Positions 35,798 to 44,965 of a DNA stretch of 64,000 bases are shown one piece after another (position 1 is the first letter of the stretch; each line of letters opens with the position of its first letter). The notes beneath the pieces are model-generated. The model did not search any database and was not told the origin of the DNA. It saw only the letters and a program-made list of their open reading frames with translations. The translations under genes were made by a program, and so were the position numbers. The DNA is from Paracoccaceae bacterium (GTDB lineage: Bacteria > Pseudomonadota > Alphaproteobacteria > Rhodobacterales > Rhodobacteraceae): assembly GCA_012103375.1 (NCBI GenBank), contig WLWX01000001.1, positions 2,708,492-2,772,491 on the forward strand, written 5' to 3'.

Positions 35798-36880
35798 CTA
35801 TTCCAATCCGCCATCCGCGATCGCAAGCCATTCGGAATAATTCGGCAATGCGGCTCCGTTGCGCTGTCGCGCAGCCCCGTGATCACCAAACGTCCAAGTA
35901 AAGCCAAGCGCGACATGTTCTTCGATGACATAATCACTTTCGGCCGGATCGTCATAACTTGATCGACGCGCTTCGATAAACGCGCTCATGTTCGGATCGG
36001 CGAAGCTGTGCGTGGCGCTCAGCCGCCACTCATGCAACCGGCCGGGATTGGGAACGTCATCAACGTTGCCGTAACCGACCGTGGCACCAACGCCGATCGC
36101 CCAGCGATCCGAAACTGCATATGTCAGATCAATCGACGCATGATCGAATTCGTGAAAGGCATCGCCATTGCTTCCCGACGTCGTTGTGTCCCCGTCGATC
36201 CGCCCCAGCAACCCGTCGATGCGCAGTTGATCGCTGGCTTTCAAACTGGCCGCAACAGCCAGAAACTGACGCTCAATCTCCGGATCGCCAGGTCCGTCGT
36301 TGTCACCTGAAACGGCACTTACCGTTCCAAGAATACCCTCGACTGAATAGGTGCCCATGTTCCGCCGATTGTGTTGAAAAACTCCGTTTTAGGGCCTGAA
36401 CGATGATTTTTCTTTCCATGCAGCCCGATCCTAAATTTTTGGCGCGGGGGTCGGCCCAAATCGCCTACATGCGCTCACGCGCAGCCATGCGCTGTCTCGT
36501 GGTCAAAGCTTTCCGACTATTTCGCTTCATAGGTTTTCGCAAGAAATCCGCGACGCTCTGATTTCGGAGTTTTTCAACACAATCCGCCCAAACCGGAACG
36601 CAGCCAACTGCCCCTCGCGCAGGCCGTTATTGCTTCCCGGGTCCGTCAGCGATGATGCGCGTTTCACCCGAACCTCACCCTCGACAAAAGCCCCGTTTCC
36701 AAATGCCGTCCCGACATAGCCTTCAAGCGTCGCCAGATCACCCGTACCTTCGTCATCACCAGTATCATCCACTGAATACTGACCAAACGAGAATTCAGCG
36801 CCACCAAACATGCCCTCAGCGAGCAATGCCGAGGGCACTGTTGCCAACGAAAACGCAACCAGACAGGTGACTTTGAACAT
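35798..36880 (-). pseudogene. Predicted outer-membrane beta-barrel protein, interrupted by a MITE
   Basis: From ATG 36880 (AAGGAA upstream) a signal peptide ending SALLAEG leads into strand-rich sequence (GGAEFSFGQYSVDD, GAFVEGEVRVKR) up to AAFRFGR. There the 218-bp element interrupts the frame. On the far side NMGTYSVEGILGT continues with more alternating strands and ends with ALGFTWTFGDHG. Removing the element and 4 duplicated bases gives about 286 residues in one frame. The pattern fits an outer-membrane barrel; the precise family is not clear. Confidence 0.8.
36367..36584. mobile_element. 218-bp MITE, copy B
   Basis: Same sequence as copy A at 19966. It starts GATTGTGTTGAAAAACTCCG and ends with the exact complement. 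It is flanked by a perfect 4-bp duplication, CGCC at 36363-36366 and 36585-36588, which proves insertion as a unit. It carries no gene. Confidence 0.92.
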
Positions 36881-37074
36881 GTGGAATTCCTTAGCGAACA
36901 ACACGAGATTCAGGCGGTAATTCACAGGAACGGGAATCGGGTAAATAATGGGTTAAGGGCAGCGACCAGCAATACAATTGACTGTACTTGCCGCACAGAC
37001 ACCACAACACCAACCTGAAGTTTCGTGCCACCCGGAAGTCAAAGCCATTGTCCGTCAGTCGCGCGGCAGATAGA

Positions 37075-37105
37075 CCCTTCCGTTAAGACTTGTTTCAGGG
37101 AAGGG
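37075..37105 (+). promoter_or_regulatory. Hairpin sequestering the metY ribosome-binding site
   Basis: CCCTTCC at 37075-37081 is the exact complement of GGAAGGG at 37099-37105, which is the ribosome-binding site 8 bases before the metY ATG. The loop is 17 bases. Folding would mask the site, so translation may be regulated by a ligand, protein or antisense pairing. It does not match any SAM riboswitch consensus that I can recall. Confidence 0.5.
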
Positions 37106-37113
37106 ACACCACC

Positions 37114-38403
37114 ATGGCCGACAACACATACGGATTCGACACGCTGCAGATTCACGCCGGGGCGGTTCCCGATCCGGCGACCGGGGCGCGGCAGACGCCA
37201 ATCTATCAAACCACGGCCTATGTGTTCCGCGATGCCGATCACGCCGCCGCGCTGTTTAACCTGCAAGAGGTTGGCTACATCTACTCCCGCCTGACCAACC
37301 CCACGGTTGCCGTCCTGCAGGAACGCATCGCGACGCTGGAAGGCGGCGTCGGGGCGGTCTGTTGTTCCTCGGGCCACGCCGCCCAGATCATGGCGCTGTT
37401 CCCGCTGATGGGTCCGGGCAAGAACGTCGTCGTCTCGACCCGCCTTTACGGCGGCACCGTCACCCAGATGAGCAACACCATCAAACGTTTCGGATGGGAG
37501 GCGAAATTCGTCGACATCGACGACGCAGATGCCGTCGCCGCCGCAATCGACGACAACACCCGTGCCGTCTTCTGCGAAACCATCGCCAACCCGGGCGGCC
37601 ATATCGCCGACCTCTCCTCGCTGGCCAAAGTGGCCGACAAGGCAGGCGTTCCGCTGATCGTCGACAACACATCTGCCACGCCCTACCTCTGCCGCCCGAT
37701 CGAACATGGCGCGACGCTCGTCGTCCATTCGACCACCAAGTACCTGACCGGCAATGGAACCGTCACCGGCGGCTGCGTGGTGGATTCCGGTCAGTTTGAC
37801 TGGTCCGCCAGCGACAAGTTCCCCTCGCTCAGCGCGCCGGAACCGGCATATCACGGGCTGAAGTTCCACGAGGTGCTTGGCCCGATGGCCTTCACCTTCC
37901 ACAGCATCGCTGTTGGCCTGCGCGACCTGGGCATGACGATGAACCCGCAAGGCGCGCACTACACGTTGATGGGTATCGAAACCCTGTCCCTGCGCATGCA
38001 GCGCCACGTCGAGAACGCGGTCGAGCTTGCCGAATGGCTCGAAAAAGACGACCGCATCGAATTTGTCACTTATGCGGGGCTGGAAAGCTCCCCCTACCAC
38101 GGGCTGATCGAAAAGGTCTGCCCGCGCGGCGCCGGGGCTCTGTTCACCTTTGCGGTCAAGGGCGGCTATGACGCTTGCGTCAAGCTGATCGACTCTGTGG
38201 AAATCTTCAGCCACGTCGCCAACCTCGGCGATACCCGCTCGCTGATCATCCACTCGGCCTCAACCACGCACCGCCAGTTGACCGCCGATCAGCAGGAAGC
38301 CGCAGGCGCCGCCCCCAACGTAGTGCGCGTGTCGATCGGGATCGAGGATATCGCGGACCTGAAAGCCGACCTCGATCAGGCCCTCAGCAAGGCGGTCAGC
38401 TAA
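37114..38403 (+). CDS. metY: O-acetylhomoserine aminocarboxypropyltransferase
   Basis: A 429-residue PLP enzyme that makes homocysteine (or methionine) from O-acetylhomoserine and sulfide (or methanethiol). The Cys/Met metabolism fold is clear: QTPIYQTTAYVF near residue 30, CCSSGHAAQIM near 88, and the PLP lysine 209 in VHSTTKYLTGNGT. The length matches the long MetY group and not the shorter MetZ. ATG 37114 is preceded by a ribosome-binding site buried in a hairpin. It stands alone. Confidence 0.93.
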   Translation: MADNTYGFDTLQIHAGAVPDPATGARQTPIYQTTAYVFRDADHAAALFNLQEVGYIYSRLTNPTVAVLQERIATLEGGVGAVCCSSGHAAQIMALFPLMGPGKNVVVSTRLYGGTVTQMSNTIKRFGWEAKFVDIDDADAVAAAIDDNTRAVFCETIANPGGHIADLSSLAKVADKAGVPLIVDNTSATPYLCRPIEHGATLVVHSTTKYLTGNGTVTGGCVVDSGQFDWSASDKFPSLSAPEPAYHGLKFHEVLGPMAFTFHSIAVGLRDLGMTMNPQGAHYTLMGIETLSLRMQRHVENAVELAEWLEKDDRIEFVTYAGLESSPYHGLIEKVCPRGAGALFTFAVKGGYDACVKLIDSVEIFSHVANLGDTRSLIIHSASTTHRQLTADQQEAAGAAPNVVRVSIGIEDIADLKADLDQALSKAVS

Positions 38404-38497
38404 CGCCCAAACCCCGGGTCCGGTCCGCAGTCCTGCGTGATACGGCCCGGGGCACGCGCTGCCCACCCGTCTTTTCGCCAAAAATACTCTCAGGGGT

Positions 38498-38516
38498 CTG
38501 GGGCAGAATGCCCCAG
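38498..38516. repeat. Palindromic intergenic repeat of Rhodobacteraceae type
   Basis: A perfect hairpin, CTGGGGCA-GAA-TGCCCCAG, is preceded by TTTTCGCCAAAAATACTC. This combination is a repetitive intergenic motif that I know from many Rhodobacteraceae genomes. It lies about 95 bases after metY and may help end its transcript. Only one copy occurs in this window. Confidence 0.6.
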
Positions 38517-38565
38517 CCACCGCCCCCGGCAAGGAACCGCGCGATTTTACATCGCGCGGCTGCCC

Positions 38566-39258
38566 TCACTGTTCAATTTCGAACACCACGTTGACGCGCG
38601 CCGCAATCGCAACCTCGCCCTCGGCCACCGGAACGGCATCTGCGGCCATGCTTTCCATCCGCGCCATCATCACCGGCCCGCACCCTTGCTGCACCTCGTC
38701 CAGCGACACGATCGCCCCAATCGAAACACCCGCAGCTTGTGCAAAGACCTCGGCCTTGCGCCGGGCATCCGCAACCGCGCGGTGGCGCGCCTCGTCCATC
38801 AGTTCGCCGTCCTCGGCGACTGAGAACTGCAGGTTATGAAACGTGTTGGCCCCGTCCGAAACGGCGATATCCAGAATCGAACCCAGCGTCGAAAGATCCC
38901 GCACCCGCACCGTGATCTGATTCGAGACGACATAGGCAACGATCCGCTGACCACCATCGGGCAACGTGTTGCGATGATCCCAGCGCGGCTGCAGCGATAA
39001 CCCGCTGGTCTGCAGATCACGCGGCGCAATCCCGCGCGCCTTCAACCGATCCAGAACGGCGGTCATGTTCGAATTGTTGGCCGTCAACGCCTCGGCGGCT
39101 GTCTTCGCCTCGCTGGTCACACCCAAGGAAATCAAGGCCATATCGGGCGAGATTGCCACGCTACCTTCACCGCTGACGGTCATCCGGCCCGCTGTGACCT
39201 CCTGCGCGACGGCCGGTGAAGCCACTGCCAAAACGACGAACAATAACACTCTGAACAT
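38566..39258 (-). CDS. SIMPL-domain (DUF541) periplasmic protein
   Basis: A 230-residue exported protein with a signal peptide (MFRVLLFVVLAVAS, cut near VAQE) and one SIMPL/DUF541 domain. Typical features are MTVSGEGSVAISPDMALISLG near residue 27 and ARHRAVADARRKAEVFAQAAG near 165. The proteins form ring-like oligomers in the envelope; their job is not settled. ATG 39258 has AGGAAA upstream. It is divergent from the large PilM/PilP-like gene. Confidence 0.9.
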   Translation of the reverse strand: MFRVLLFVVLAVASPAVAQEVTAGRMTVSGEGSVAISPDMALISLGVTSEAKTAAEALTANNSNMTAVLDRLKARGIAPRDLQTSGLSLQPRWDHRNTLPDGGQRIVAYVVSNQITVRVRDLSTLGSILDIAVSDGANTFHNLQFSVAEDGELMDEARHRAVADARRKAEVFAQAAGVSIGAIVSLDEVQQGCGPVMMARMESMAADAVPVAEGEVAIAARVNVVFEIEQ

Positions 39259-39411
39259 GATGCATTTCCTTTTGTTGATCACTCTACATTGTCTACGACG
39301 CGCGCCACCGCCGGGTCCTTGGTACAGACTTTTCCTTTTTGGCAGCTTCGTCTAGTCTGTCGCCTCAGCAGACTTGGGGGTCTGCCCGTCACTAACATGA
39401 GAGATTGAGCC

Positions 39412-42400
39412 TTGGCCCAGACCATGAACCCGACCTTCGCGCTGGAAATCGCACCCGACACGCTGACGCTGTCACATCGACGGTTCGGGGCCTGGCACTC
39501 GCTTGGCACGGTACGCCGCGATGATCCCCGCTGCCCACAGCGCATGGACGAGCTTCGCCGCACCGCCGATTGGCTGGAGCCGAACTCGATCCGCACCGCC
39601 GTTGTCGTCGCCTCCAGCCAGGTGATGTTCCTGACCGTCGCGCTGCCCTCCAACAGCCGTGGCAACAAGCGGCGCGAAATTCGCGAAGCACTGAAAACCG
39701 CGACCCCATTCCCGGTTGAAGATATCGAATTTGATTTCGTCTCGGAAGACGGCGGCGCGCGGGTCGCCATCGTCGCCAAGACCGCCCTGGCCGAGGCGAT
39801 TGCCGTTCACTTCAAGCTGAACCCGGTGCGTTTCGCCGCCCACCCCTCGGCACGCGATTTCAACGGAGAGCCTGATTTCGGCCCCACCGATTATGCGGCC
39901 CATGTGCAGGAACTGCAGATGAAATCGCCGATGCGCAAGAAGCCGAACCCACAAGGTGGCAACCGGCGTTCTGCATCCCAGCAACGGCCCGAGGCGGCAG
40001 CGCCGGCGCAAATGCCGCTTGGCAATCCGCCAGCCGATGCGCCACCCGCATCCGCGCCCGCCGCAGCCATGTCCGCGCCTCAGGCATCCGCGCCCCGGGC
40101 AACACCGAAACCGGCGGCCCAACCGACCGCGCCGCAACCGGCCCCATCCGCAAATCCGCTGTCGTCCCTGGCGACACCGCCGCTGACATTCGCCAGCAGG
40201 CGCGGCCCCTCCGTCGAACTGCGCGCCACCAAACGCGAGGCGCCGTCAGTGTCCGCGCCCGGGGCGGTCCTGCCAACGTTTACCTCTGCCGCGCGCAAGG
40301 CGCAGACCAAGCAGGAACCCAAGTTGAGTGGTGCTGCAACGGCACCGCGCACCAAACCTGCCGCGACGCCCGCACAGGCCGCGCCCGCAGCAGATGCGCC
40401 GCGCGCTGAGCATATCCTCGACGATCTGCCACCCATGGCACATCTGGAGGGCCGCGCACGTGGTGACGCAGGCCCGGCGCAAGCGCCGCGCCAAGCCCGT
40501 CCGCAGCCAACCCCGCCAGCCGGGTCTGTGCCTACGGACGCGCCGGACATGCGCCAGCCCCGCAACGACCCGCGCGCCGCAACACCGCGCGGCGATACGC
40601 AGCAGGCCGCGCCGCGCCGCGCCAAAGCGACACCGGTTGCCCGCGCGCCCGAACAGGCCGCAGGCCAGACCCCGAACCAGCCGCCAAACCGGACCCCAGA
40701 CGCCGGGCCGACACCTCGGTTTGGTCAGGGGCGGCGCCCGGCGCCCGGCCCGCAGCGCACAGCTGACGCGCCACCCCCACGGCGACGCGCTGCGCCCCAA
40801 AATGCGGGGCCTCAGCATGCGGGCCAACACCCGGATCAGCATCAGGCACGCCAATCCGCGCCCCGGCCCGCGCCGGGTGCGGAATTCGTCGCCCGGCAAC
40901 GGCCGCCCGAAGGCAACGCGCAATTCCAGCGTGCCCAGCCGGACCCGCGCCGCCGTGGCGAACAACAACCGATGGACCCCCGGGATCCGCGCGCCCAGGG
41001 CAGGCAGCCACAGCCGCACGCGGCCGCCTATGGCGCCGACTCCAGCCCCTATCCCGGCGCAGGACATCCCGCGCAGGGCGCAATGACCGGGGGCGACCAG
41101 GGTGTCGCAACCGCAGCCGCCGCCTCGCTTACACCGGACGCACCCGGTGCCGAAAAAGGCCGGGGCATCCTGGGCACCAGACTTGCCCGGCGGCAATTGT
41201 CCGAAACCGAACAGATGACCGTCTTCGGCGCACGTGAAGCTGATGAGGGGCGCCGCGTCCCGATCATGCCGCTGGCCGCCGCAATCGGCGCGCTGCTGCT
41301 GATCGCCGGTGGCGTCTGGGGCGCCTATTATATGCTGGTATCGGGCGATGACATCGCCGGGACCACCGGCGACCAGCCGCCAAGCGTCGAACTGGCGCTG
41401 GCCGATGCCGCCGCCGGCCTGCCCGCGCGCGGCTCGGAAGCGCCGGTGCCGCGCCCCGCCTCGATCGCCGGTCTTGCGCCAGTTGATCTGGGCAACGGAG
41501 GGACCGAGCTTGCCTCGGCCGATCCCAACAGCGCCGGTGATACCACACCAGCCGTCGATCCGATTGCAGCCGCAACGGCCGCCGCAATGGCCAGCGACAA
41601 CCCGCCTCCGGCGCGTCCAGGCGACCAACCGACCGAGAAAAGCGACGACATCGTCATAGCCTCGGTCGATCACCGCATCCCGGCCGAAGATGCCATCGCC
41701 CCACCGCTGGCGCGGCTTTTGGTCGAAGACGAGGCGCCGGTTCCGCTGGCAACGCCCGCCCCCTTCGGCACCGATTATGAATTCGGCGAAGACGGTTTCG
41801 TCGTGGCAACCAAAGACGGCGCGGTGACCCCGGATGGCGTGATTGTCTTCGCGGGCCAGCCGACCAAAGTGCCTGCCAGGAACCCGCAGATCATTGCCGC
41901 CGTCGCCGGGGCCGCCACCGCGATCGCGGTCCAGACCGCGCTTGAGGATGACCCGCAGCCGCGCGCGCGCCCTGCCAGCCTTCTGGCACAGCCGACCGAC
42001 GGGGCCGAGGCTGCATCGCAGCCCGCCGATGGCACCGTGCAAACAGCCGCCGCCGATGCAGCCGATCTTGAGGCGGCAGTCTCGGACACGCTGGCTCAGG
42101 TGGCCGACGCGGATAACGCGGCCAGTGCCGAAGACACATCGACCACGCCCGAGGCGCAATTCTCGTCCACGTCGCTGATCCCGCAGGCGCGCCCTGCCTC
42201 ATTGGTGCAGCGCGTGGCACAGGCACGGGCCACCGTGGCGGCCTCGGCGCCCAGCGCGCCCGCGCAGCCGACGCAGCAAACCTCGGCCACGCCTGCGGCA
42301 GCCCCTGCCACCGCGAATCCGTCGATCCCGACCCGCGCGTCGGTCGCACGCACCGCGACCGAAACAGATGCCATCACGCTGAGCCGTCTGAACCTGATCG

Positions 42401-42576
42401 GTGTCTATGGCTCACCCAGTGACCGCCGCGCCCTGCTGCGCCTGCCGTCCGGGCGCTATGTCAAGGTCAAGGTCGGCGATCGCATCGACGGGGGCCGCGT
42501 TGCCCAGATCGGCACCGGTGATCTGCAATACGTCAAGGATGGCCGCACAGTCACACTGGCAATGCCGCGCGGCTGA
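39412..42576 (+). CDS. Large membrane protein: PilM/GspL-like N-domain joined to PilP/GspC-like C-domain
   Basis: About 1,054 residues. Residues 1-145 look like an actin-like domain of the PilM/GspL type (FALEIAPDTLTLSHRR, MFLTVALPSNSRGNKRREIR, ATPFPVEDIEFDFV). Residues about 150-600 are proline/alanine/arginine-rich and likely disordered. One membrane helix lies near 618-640. A second low-complexity periplasmic stretch leads to a small beta domain at about 985-1054 (LNLIGVYGSPSDRRALLRL, YVKVKVGDRIDGGRVAQIG) resembling the HR/PilP domain. Together this suggests one protein replacing an inner-membrane secretion or pilus platform pair. TTG 39412 is the assumed start; ATG 39424 is possible. No other secretion genes are adjacent. 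Confidence 0.7.
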   Translation: MAQTMNPTFALEIAPDTLTLSHRRFGAWHSLGTVRRDDPRCPQRMDELRRTADWLEPNSIRTAVVVASSQVMFLTVALPSNSRGNKRREIREALKTATPFPVEDIEFDFVSEDGGARVAIVAKTALAEAIAVHFKLNPVRFAAHPSARDFNGEPDFGPTDYAAHVQELQMKSPMRKKPNPQGGNRRSASQQRPEAAAPAQMPLGNPPADAPPASAPAAAMSAPQASAPRATPKPAAQPTAPQPAPSANPLSSLATPPLTFASRRGPSVELRATKREAPSVSAPGAVLPTFTSAARKAQTKQEPKLSGAATAPRTKPAATPAQAAPAADAPRAEHILDDLPPMAHLEGRARGDAGPAQAPRQARPQPTPPAGSVPTDAPDMRQPRNDPRAATPRGDTQQAAPRRAKATPVARAPEQAAGQTPNQPPNRTPDAGPTPRFGQGRRPAPGPQRTADAPPPRRRAAPQNAGPQHAGQHPDQHQARQSAPRPAPGAEFVARQRPPEGNAQFQRAQPDPRRRGEQQPMDPRDPRAQGRQPQPHAAAYGADSSPYPGAGHPAQGAMTGGDQGVATAAAASLTPDAPGAEKGRGILGTRLARRQLSETEQMTVFGAREADEGRRVPIMPLAAAIGALLLIAGGVWGAYYMLVSGDDIAGTTGDQPPSVELALADAAAGLPARGSEAPVPRPASIAGLAPVDLGNGGTELASADPNSAGDTTPAVDPIAAATAAAMASDNPPPARPGDQPTEKSDDIVIASVDHRIPAEDAIAPPLARLLVEDEAPVPLATPAPFGTDYEFGEDGFVVATKDGAVTPDGVIVFAGQPTKVPARNPQIIAAVAGAATAIAVQTALEDDPQPRARPASLLAQPTDGAEAASQPADGTVQTAAADAADLEAAVSDTLAQVADADNAASAEDTSTTPEAQFSSTSLIPQARPASLVQRVAQARATVAASAPSAPAQPTQQTSATPAAAPATANPSIPTRASVARTATETDAITLSRLNLIGVYGSPSDRRALLRLPSGRYVKVKVGDRIDGGRVAQIGTGDLQYVKDGRTVTLAMPRG

Positions 42577-42601
42577 TGACACCACCTTGCGTTGTTTCAA
42601 A

Positions 42602-42628
42602 GGGTGCCCCCATCGGGGCGCCCTTTTT
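42602..42628 (+). terminator. Rho-independent terminator
   Basis: GGGTGCCCC pairs with GGGGCGCCC (one G-T pair) around a 4-base loop and is followed by TTTTT. It lies 26 bases after the stop of the 1,054-residue protein gene. Confidence 0.9.
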
Positions 42629-42694
42629 CTGTGCATCATCATATCAGGCAGAGACCAGGGCTATCGCATCGCGGCGGCGCACGGCGGGCGCGCG

Positions 42695-43762
42695 ATGAAG
42701 CGGCGGGCGTTCATTGGCGGAGGGCTGGCAATGTCGGCAAGCGGGATCGGTCCGGCATCAGGATCAGCTGCGAATGGATATTACGTACCGCCCGAAGAAG
42801 CGCCGCATCAGCGCAGCTTCATGCAATGGCCCGTCAGCCGACGTGTTCACCCGGATCGGGCCTTCCTCGACCTCGCGCAGCAGACCATCGCGGATATCGC
42901 AAATGCCATCGCTGAATTCGAACCGGTGACGATGCTGGCAGCGAAGGATGACCAGCCCGGCGCGCGGCGCCAGCTGTCGCAGGCGGTGGACCTGTGGGAC
43001 ATCCCGACCGAGGATCTGTGGTGCCGCGATGCCGGACCGATCTTCGTGGTGGACGGGCGCGGCGGGCTTGCCATCAGCCATATCCAGTTCAACGGATGGG
43101 GCAAAAAACAAGTGCACACGCGCGACGCAAGGATCGCCGGTGCGGTTGCGCAGCGCCTGGACCTGCCGCTTTTGCCAACGGGTCTTAAGGGCGAAGCCGG
43201 TGGCGTGGAACAGGACGGCCACCGGTTGCTGATGGCCCATGAAAGCAGTTGGGTAAACGACAACCGCAATCCGGGCCTGACACGCGCAGAAATCGAGGCA
43301 CGCCTGCTGGCCGCCTATGGGGCCGAGCGGTTGATCTGGTCGCCCGGTGTCCGGGACGCGGATATCACCGATTACCACATCGACAGCCTGGCGCGGTTCA
43401 CCGGGCCGGGGCGCGTGCTGATGAACCTGCCCGATGACCCTGACCCACACGATCCGTTTCACAACGCCGCATTGGATACGCATGATGCCCTCGTCGCCGC
43501 AGGGCTGGAGGTTGAGGTCATCCCCGAGCCGGTGCAGCGACGTGTGAACAGCATCGATTTCGTTGCGTCCTACGCGAACTACTATGTCTGCAACGGCGCG
43601 GTGATCGCGGCAGAGTTCGGCGATGCCGAAGCCGATACCATCGCCGTGGACGCGCTGCGACGACATTACCCCGGGCGCGAGGTCATTACGCTGAACGTCG
43701 ACGCCCTGGGCGAGATGGGCGGCGGTATCCATTGTGCGACGCAACAGATGCCGGCGGCATAG
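42695..43762 (+). CDS. Agmatine deiminase-family protein with Tat signal
   Basis: A 355-residue protein of the porphyromonas-type peptidyl-arginine / agmatine deiminase family. The N-terminus has a twin-arginine signal (KRRAFIGGG), so export in folded form is likely; cytoplasmic agmatine deiminases lack it. Catalytic residues are visible: DLWCRDAGPIF near residue 108, the histidine in TDYHIDSLARF near 228, and the nucleophile Cys347 in GGGIHCATQQ. Either agmatine or a peptidyl/other guanidino compound could be the substrate. It follows a strong terminator, so it has its own promoter. Confidence 0.88.
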   Translation: MKRRAFIGGGLAMSASGIGPASGSAANGYYVPPEEAPHQRSFMQWPVSRRVHPDRAFLDLAQQTIADIANAIAEFEPVTMLAAKDDQPGARRQLSQAVDLWDIPTEDLWCRDAGPIFVVDGRGGLAISHIQFNGWGKKQVHTRDARIAGAVAQRLDLPLLPTGLKGEAGGVEQDGHRLLMAHESSWVNDNRNPGLTRAEIEARLLAAYGAERLIWSPGVRDADITDYHIDSLARFTGPGRVLMNLPDDPDPHDPFHNAALDTHDALVAAGLEVEVIPEPVQRRVNSIDFVASYANYYVCNGAVIAAEFGDAEADTIAVDALRRHYPGREVITLNVDALGEMGGGIHCATQQMPAA

Positions 43763-43892
43763 GTGGGCGGCTGCGCGACGCTGATGTGACGCAATACGTT
43801 TCGCCAGTTTTACTTTAGTTTCAGCGCCTTAATCCAAATTACAAATCGTCGAACCGAAGGACGGTCCAGCGATCGCCCGGCGCAGCGCGCCG

Positions 43893-44312
43893 TTATGTCG
43901 ACAACTCGACCAATTCAATCAGATTGCCCCAAGGGTCCGCGACAAATGCAACGCTGTACCCAAGCTCTGGCACCTCAAACGGCGCTTGCACCACGTTGAC
44001 ACCGCGATCAGCCAGGGCGCCCAGCGCGTCCTTGTGACTTGGGACGGAGAAAGCAAAGTGATGATAGCGCGCGGGCGCAAGCGATTCCCAGAAATCATCC
44101 GGCACGGGCACGCCATTGTCCCCAGGTGCAGCCAGATAGGCCAGACGCAGCCCATCCGGGCCGGGCCATTCCTTCACCACCCGAAAATCAAAGCTGCGCA
44201 CATACCATTCGATTGCTGCCTCATAGTCCGGGACCCGCAAACAGGGATGGCTGGATCGCATGGATTTGAACGGCGACGAGGTGTCCGTCGCCGGAAATGG
44301 GAATGGAAGCAT
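43893..44312 (-). CDS. VOC-family (glyoxalase-like) protein
   Basis: A 139-residue protein with one glyoxalase/bleomycin-resistance fold. The strand SHPCLRVPDYEAAIEWYVRS starts near residue 23, YHHFAFSVPSHKDALGALAD lies near 85, and the C-terminal FVADPWGNLIELVEL carries the glutamate metal ligand. ATG 44312 has GGAG upstream. It lies next to hpd, another VOC-superfamily enzyme, in the same direction, but 135 bases separate them. The substrate is unknown. Confidence 0.85.
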   Translation of the reverse strand: MLPFPFPATDTSSPFKSMRSSHPCLRVPDYEAAIEWYVRSFDFRVVKEWPGPDGLRLAYLAAPGDNGVPVPDDFWESLAPARYHHFAFSVPSHKDALGALADRGVNVVQAPFEVPELGYSVAFVADPWGNLIELVELST

Positions 44313-44965
44313 TGTGCAGTCTCCGCTGGTGTCTGTTGCAGCGGACATAGCATGCGGAATGCGGACTGGCCAAAGAAGATCGCTGCGGACCAGCCGCATC
44401 GGCCCTTGCGAGTCAGCCAGGCGGACAGGTCCGGTCCGGGATTTACCCTATCCGGCCTTCAGAACCCCACGCTCCACCTGATCAGCCTCGATGCTTTCAA
44501 ACAATGCCTTGAAGTTACCCTCTCCGAAGCCGTCATCACCCTTCCTTTGAATGAACTCAAAGAATATCGGCCCGATCACGGTTTTTGAGAATATCTGCAG
44601 CAGAATCCGCGTTTCGCCCCCGTCATCCACGCCCTCGCCGTCGATCAGGATGCCGTGTTTCATCATCCGGTCCTTCGGCTCTTCATGGCCGACGACACGG
44701 GTGTAGCTTTGATCATAATACGCTTCGGGCGGTTTGGGCATGAATGTGACGCCACGCCGCGCAATCTCGTCCGTTGCATCGTAAAGATCGCGCGCGCCGA
44801 CAGCGATGTGCTGAATGCCCTCGCCATTATAACGCTTGAGGTATTCGACGATCTGCCCCGTCTCACCCCGGTCTTCGTTGATCGGAATGCGGATGCGCCC
44901 GCAGGGACTGGTCAGCGCGCGACTGCGCAGTCCGGTGTACTTTCCTTCGATGTCAAAGAAGCGGA

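Noticed and set aside
36960-37113. SAM-II or other known SAM riboswitch before metY
   Set aside because: I could not match any conserved core of the SAM riboswitch classes; only a hairpin over the ribosome-binding site is supported.
40246-42159. Long minus-strand open frame (637 codons) and other frames within the 1,054-residue gene
   Set aside because: The composition is a by-product of Pro/Ala-rich codons in the plus-strand gene, and there is no domain or ribosome-binding site.
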